Positions 61,494 to 64,000 of a stretch of 64,000 bases of DNA are shown here, in pieces; position 1 is the first letter of the stretch, and every line of letters begins with the position of its first letter. The stretch covers positions 1,736,001 through 1,800,000 of the forward strand of contig CP006667.1 in NCBI GenBank assembly GCA_000471925.1, read 5' to 3'. The position numbers were made by a program, and so were the translations under genes. The notes below the pieces were generated by a model. The model saw only the letters and a list, made by a program, of their open reading frames with translations, made no database searches and was not told the DNA's origin. The DNA is from Ralstonia pickettii DTP0602. GTDB taxonomy: Bacteria; Pseudomonadota; Gammaproteobacteria; Burkholderiales; Burkholderiaceae.

Positions 61494-62429
61494 ATGATGA
61501 CAGACATTTTGACCATTACCCCGAATCCCGCCGTGGATGTGGCAACCTCGATCGACCGAGTGGCAGATACGCGCAAGCTAAGATGCGGCGAGGCGAGGCG
61601 GGATCCGGGAGGCGGCGGGATCAATGTGGCACGCGTTATACAGCGCCTTGGCGGTGATTGCCTCGCCATCTATCTCGCTGGAGGTGCGACGGGGATGCTA
61701 TTGCAACATCTGCTCGATGCAGAGCGAGTGCCAGGCGTGTGCCTTGCGATTGCCGGGGAGACGCGAGAGAATTTTTCCGTGACTGAATCCTCCACCGGAC
61801 GCCAATTCCGCTTCGTTCTGCCAGGGCCAAACGTAGCACAGGACGAATGGGAGCGTTGCATCATTCATCTTGAGACGCTCGCCAAGCCGCCGCGATATCT
61901 GGTGATGAGCGGCAGTCTGCCACCCGGTGTTCCTGTAGATTTCTATGCAAGACTTGCACGCCTGGCACGCGCGCGCGGCACGCAGATTGTCGTGGACACT
62001 TCGGGTCCCGCGCTCGTTTCCGCATTGAACGAGGGAGTCAGTCTGGTCAAACCGAGCCTGGCCGAACTACGTGAGTTGACTGGCTTGCCATTGCACGGTG
62101 AAGAAGAGTGGCGCAATGCCGCGTTGGAAGTTGTCCGAGACGGGCGCGCGCAGATGGTGGCACTTACGCTCGGCGAGCAGGGCGCATTGCTGGTGACCGC
62201 GGATCAGACCTTTCGAGCGCCAGCCTTGCCTACGCCAGTGTCCAGTTCTATCGGGGCGGGCGACAGCTTCCTTGCTGCAATGGTCTGGGCGCTGAAGCGT
62301 CACGCAAGCAAGAAGGAGGCATTCCACTATGGGCTGGCGGCCGCTTCTGCGACGTTGCTGAGTGCGGGAACAGGGCTTTGTCAGCGCGCAGACGTCGACC
62401 GGAAGTACCGGGAAATCTCTGGGGGATGA
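61494..62429 (+). CDS. PfkB-family hexose-phosphate kinase (1-phosphofructokinase / PFK-2 type)
   Basis: 311-aa ribokinase-fold sugar kinase phosphorylating a fructose phosphate or related sugar phosphate with ATP. The substrate motif RDPGGGGINVARVIQRLGGD and the C-terminal ATP/anion-hole motif SSIGAGDSFLAAMVWALKRH with the catalytic aspartate are intact, along with YLVMSGSLPPGVPVDFYARL and SLVKPSLAELRELTG. The subgroup is that of 1-phosphofructokinase/6-phosphofructokinase isozyme 2; which substrate is preferred is not certain. The start is ATG 61494, with a second ATG next to it; no strong ribosome site. It follows the PEP-synthase remnant. Confidence 0.9.
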   Translation: MMTDILTITPNPAVDVATSIDRVADTRKLRCGEARRDPGGGGINVARVIQRLGGDCLAIYLAGGATGMLLQHLLDAERVPGVCLAIAGETRENFSVTESSTGRQFRFVLPGPNVAQDEWERCIIHLETLAKPPRYLVMSGSLPPGVPVDFYARLARLARARGTQIVVDTSGPALVSALNEGVSLVKPSLAELRELTGLPLHGEEEWRNAALEVVRDGRAQMVALTLGEQGALLVTADQTFRAPALPTPVSSSIGAGDSFLAAMVWALKRHASKKEAFHYGLAAASATLLSAGTGLCQRADVDRKYREISGG

Positions 62430-62990
62430 AACCTGGGACAGGACAAGCGTTGGAGCATCGCAGCAAACGGTGATGCCTGCACCGCTCACTTCGCGCCCGT
62501 CGCTTCAGAGACTGTTTCGCACGAATCAGTCTCGATCAGTTCGCCGCGAACGGCTACGTCCGCGGAGTTGCTGTCTGGCTACATGGCGCAGACCCGGGCT
62601 CCCGCAGTTGCGGCTCGTGAACAGGAGTTCTTTTCGCTTTCCCGGCTCGACTCTCGGCCGCCTTGTCGAACGTGTGGTACGCGGAGACACTGTCGTCCAG
62701 TTGCGCTGCCCGCGGCTTGCGGAGGGAGCATGGGAGGAACCCCATTCAGGGCAGATCGTGATCAACGCCGCGCGTCGGCAGCGGGGAGCGCGGATCCTTG
62801 ATCCATGGCAAATAGCCTAGGTGGTTCGGGTCTTATATTGGATTTGCAGCAGGACGTAAAAGTCCCCAATGAGTTCGATGCCGGCGGGTACTGGGTGCAG
62901 CTGGTTTCACATTTAAAACCGGAATTGCGACAGGGTGGTTTCTTCTCGCGAGATCCGATCGTCAAGTTATCTAATTGCTTGGGGGAAACT
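62430..62990. other. Gap after pfkB; possible decayed coding sequence
   Basis: A plus-strand frame to 62820 ends RLVERVVRGDTVVQLRCPRL then AEGAWEEPHSGQIVINAARR, with moderately G/C-rich third positions, but has no start, ribosome site or known family. The rest, especially 62820-62990, is more AT-rich and looks like upstream sequence of the DUF2188 gene. Confidence 0.3.
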
Positions 62991-63224
62991 ATGTCAATCC
63001 ATAATATTTGCGTCGCACCAGCTCATCTTGGTTGGACCATCCGTGCTGAAGATAACGCAGCTGTGGGCAAGTCCTTTGGCTCGCTTAATGAAGCCATAGA
63101 AGCAGCTACAGATATCGCAAAGCTAGAGAGGGCCGAACTCGTCGTCTATGGGCTTGACGGCAGGCTCCGGCTGCGACGTTCCTTCAGTGAACGAACGTCG
63201 GAAGCCACTTCGTTCTCGCGTTGA
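62991..63224 (+). CDS. DUF2188-family small protein
   Basis: 77-aa protein from the ATG at 62991, preceded by GGGGGAAACT; the frame is open further upstream but without a better site. It has the DUF2188 pattern: GWTIRAEDNAAVGKSFGSLN, then EAIEAATDIAKLERAELVVY and GLDGRLRLR, i.e. W-x-(I/V)-x-x-E, F-x-(S/T)-x-x-E-A and E-L-x-V-(H/Y)-x-x-D-G-x-I/L. This is a small alpha-beta fold of unknown function, often encoded near stress genes. Codon use is less GC-rich than the flanks. Confidence 0.7.
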   Translation: MSIHNICVAPAHLGWTIRAEDNAAVGKSFGSLNEAIEAATDIAKLERAELVVYGLDGRLRLRRSFSERTSEATSFSR

Positions 63225-63892
63225 ACGGAGGAGAGTGTCGAGGTAGCCGTTGGAGCCGCACTTAGCGGGCATGTCTGCGCCAGGCCTTGCAGAGTTTGCC
63301 GCGAGGGACCGGTCAGACAGACTGACGCCGGGGCCATCAGGCTTGTCCGGCTCTGCGCAAATTCTTGCTAACGTGATCACAAAGCGAGGCGATGCAAACG
63401 TTCAAATATCGGCCGCCAATCGAGACGTTATCAAACGATTTTATTCAGCCCACACATGGAAGATGATCGCACGCGAACAACTTCGCTTCGTTCTACGGCA
63501 AGGCAAGGCTGCAATCTCTTTGGCTGCATTGCAGACTTTCGCTGCATTGGCGTCATTGACCGCTTCCGGCCCCTTATCTGACGATCGTTCGAATTGTTCG
63601 AATTGAGCCGACAGTCCGGATTGTCCAAAAAGACAGTCCCTCGCCCTGGGCTGCTTAGCGATGCACAAAGTACGTGACGGCAACCGCCGTGCTCGGCGTG
63701 GCCGTGCTTGCTAGGTGCGGTCGTCCTTTTGGGCGCCGATAGTCGTGTCGCCATCAGATCCACGGCTTCCCCGTCCAAGACGTGGTACGTTGTGCGAGAA
63801 GCATTGCCGATAATGCGCCAGGTTCCGAGCCGATGCCATAGCGCTGCTGCATTCGCCTTCGGCCCCGCGTTCGTGAGCGGATCCGCGGGGGC
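63225..63892. other. Long gap with no recognised gene
   Basis: A plus-strand frame (63250-63606) and several minus-strand frames exist, none with a good start or family resemblance. G+C content is lower and patchy. It separates the DUF2188 gene from a leftward dehydrogenase gene. Confidence 0.35.
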
Positions 63893-64000
63893 TCAGGGAA
63901 GAATAGTCAGGACGGCGGCGCCAGCCAGTCGGCCCTCGCGCATGTCGGCCAGTGCAACATTGGCCTGTTCGAGCGGGTAGGCTGTGGTATGGATCTTCAG
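63893..64000 (-). CDS. C-terminal end of a zinc-type alcohol dehydrogenase (cut by window edge)
   Basis: The last 35 codons of a leftward gene read TAYPLEQANVALADMREGRL then AGAAVLTILP with TGA at 63893-63895. The Y-P-L-x-x-A-N-x-A-L-x-x-(L/M)-x-x-G-x-x-x-G-A-A-V-L pattern is the conserved C-terminus of NAD(P)-dependent medium-chain (zinc) alcohol dehydrogenases. The active site and cofactor domain lie outside the window, so specificity cannot be judged. Confidence 0.7.
   Translation of the reverse strand: MKIHTTAYPLEQANVALADMREGRLAGAAVLTILP

Noticed and set aside
63250..63606. 118-codon plus-strand frame after the DUF2188 gene
   Set aside because: No ribosome site, no recognisable domain, and mixed codon bias; judged non-coding.
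43000..64000. Possible Fnr/Anr boxes (TTGAT-n4-ATCAA) expected for a hypoxia-type gene cluster
   Set aside because: I looked upstream of acs, the ACT genes, HiPIP, usp, both RHH genes, pfkB and the DUF2188 gene and saw no acceptable match.
1..64000. CRISPR arrays, tRNA or rRNA genes
   Set aside because: No regularly spaced repeats of 24-40 bp, and no cloverleaf or rRNA-like sequence was recognised by eye; a tRNA search program would be needed to exclude a single tRNA.

Overview
The window has very high G+C content, especially in its first 28 kb. Gene content and protein style (Burkholderiaceae-type glycosyltransferases, 4-nt ATGA overlaps, PHB and universal-stress genes, a HiPIP, a DUF1275 protein) suggest a beta-proteobacterium of the Cupriavidus/Ralstonia group. 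That assignment is inference from gene content; no rRNA or tRNA gene was seen to anchor it.

Region 1 (1-28461) is one exopolysaccharide locus. A leftward block (1-3529) holds a glycosyltransferase, two related acyltransferases and a WcaF-like acetyltransferase. A rightward block (3798-28461) holds a Wzx-type flippase, glycosyltransferases, a GlxA/AraC-type regulator behind an AT-rich upstream region, ManC, a WcaJ-type initiating transferase, Wzc, Gmd, Fcl, three more glycosyltransferases, an acyltransferase, a Wzy-like polymerase, a GMC oxidoreductase, Wza, a Crp-like regulator, a second Wzc and a VanZ-like protein. ManC, Gmd and Fcl make GDP-L-fucose. WcaJ starts the lipid-linked repeat unit, the glycosyltransferases and acyltransferases build and decorate it, Wzx flips it, Wzy polymerises it, and Wzc/Wza control length and export. 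Many neighbours overlap by 4 nt, and three intergenic gaps carry short tandem repeats.

Region 2 (28534-31605) is a mobile-DNA graveyard. Two degraded copies of the same tyrosine integrase flank an ISKra4-like element with perfect 19-bp inverted repeats and an internally deleted transposase. The N-terminal remnant of another such transposase follows.

Region 3 (31909-43000) is accessory metabolism: a large di-haem cytochrome c peroxidase-like protein, an orphan polar amino-acid ABC ATPase, a flavin monooxygenase divergent from two PNPOx-type proteins (one fused to GAF and a C-terminal domain), a porin pseudogene, a DUF3307 membrane protein and acetyl-CoA synthetase.

Region 4 (43000-64000) looks like an island of stress/energy genes mixed with remnants. 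Intact genes include two ACT-domain paralogues, a HiPIP, a universal stress protein, a PfkB kinase, a YkgJ protein and a DUF2188 protein. Remnants include PhaC, phasin, a radical-SAM protein, a TnsC/TniB-like ATPase and PEP synthase. Two operons stand out. The first (52425 down to 47942) encodes a HPr-like protein lacking both classical phosphorylation sites, a spermidine-synthase-like protein, a DUF1275-DUF1232 fusion, a second RpoD-type sigma factor and a 54-residue protein. The second (60544 down to 53072) begins with a ribbon-helix-helix gene and encodes a six-subunit Hyf/complex-I-like membrane complex whose large subunit has lost all four NiFe-ligand cysteines. A paralogous ribbon-helix-helix gene lies divergent from the first operon, and both such genes have AT-rich palindromes overlapping a -10 box, so the two operons may be regulated in related ways.
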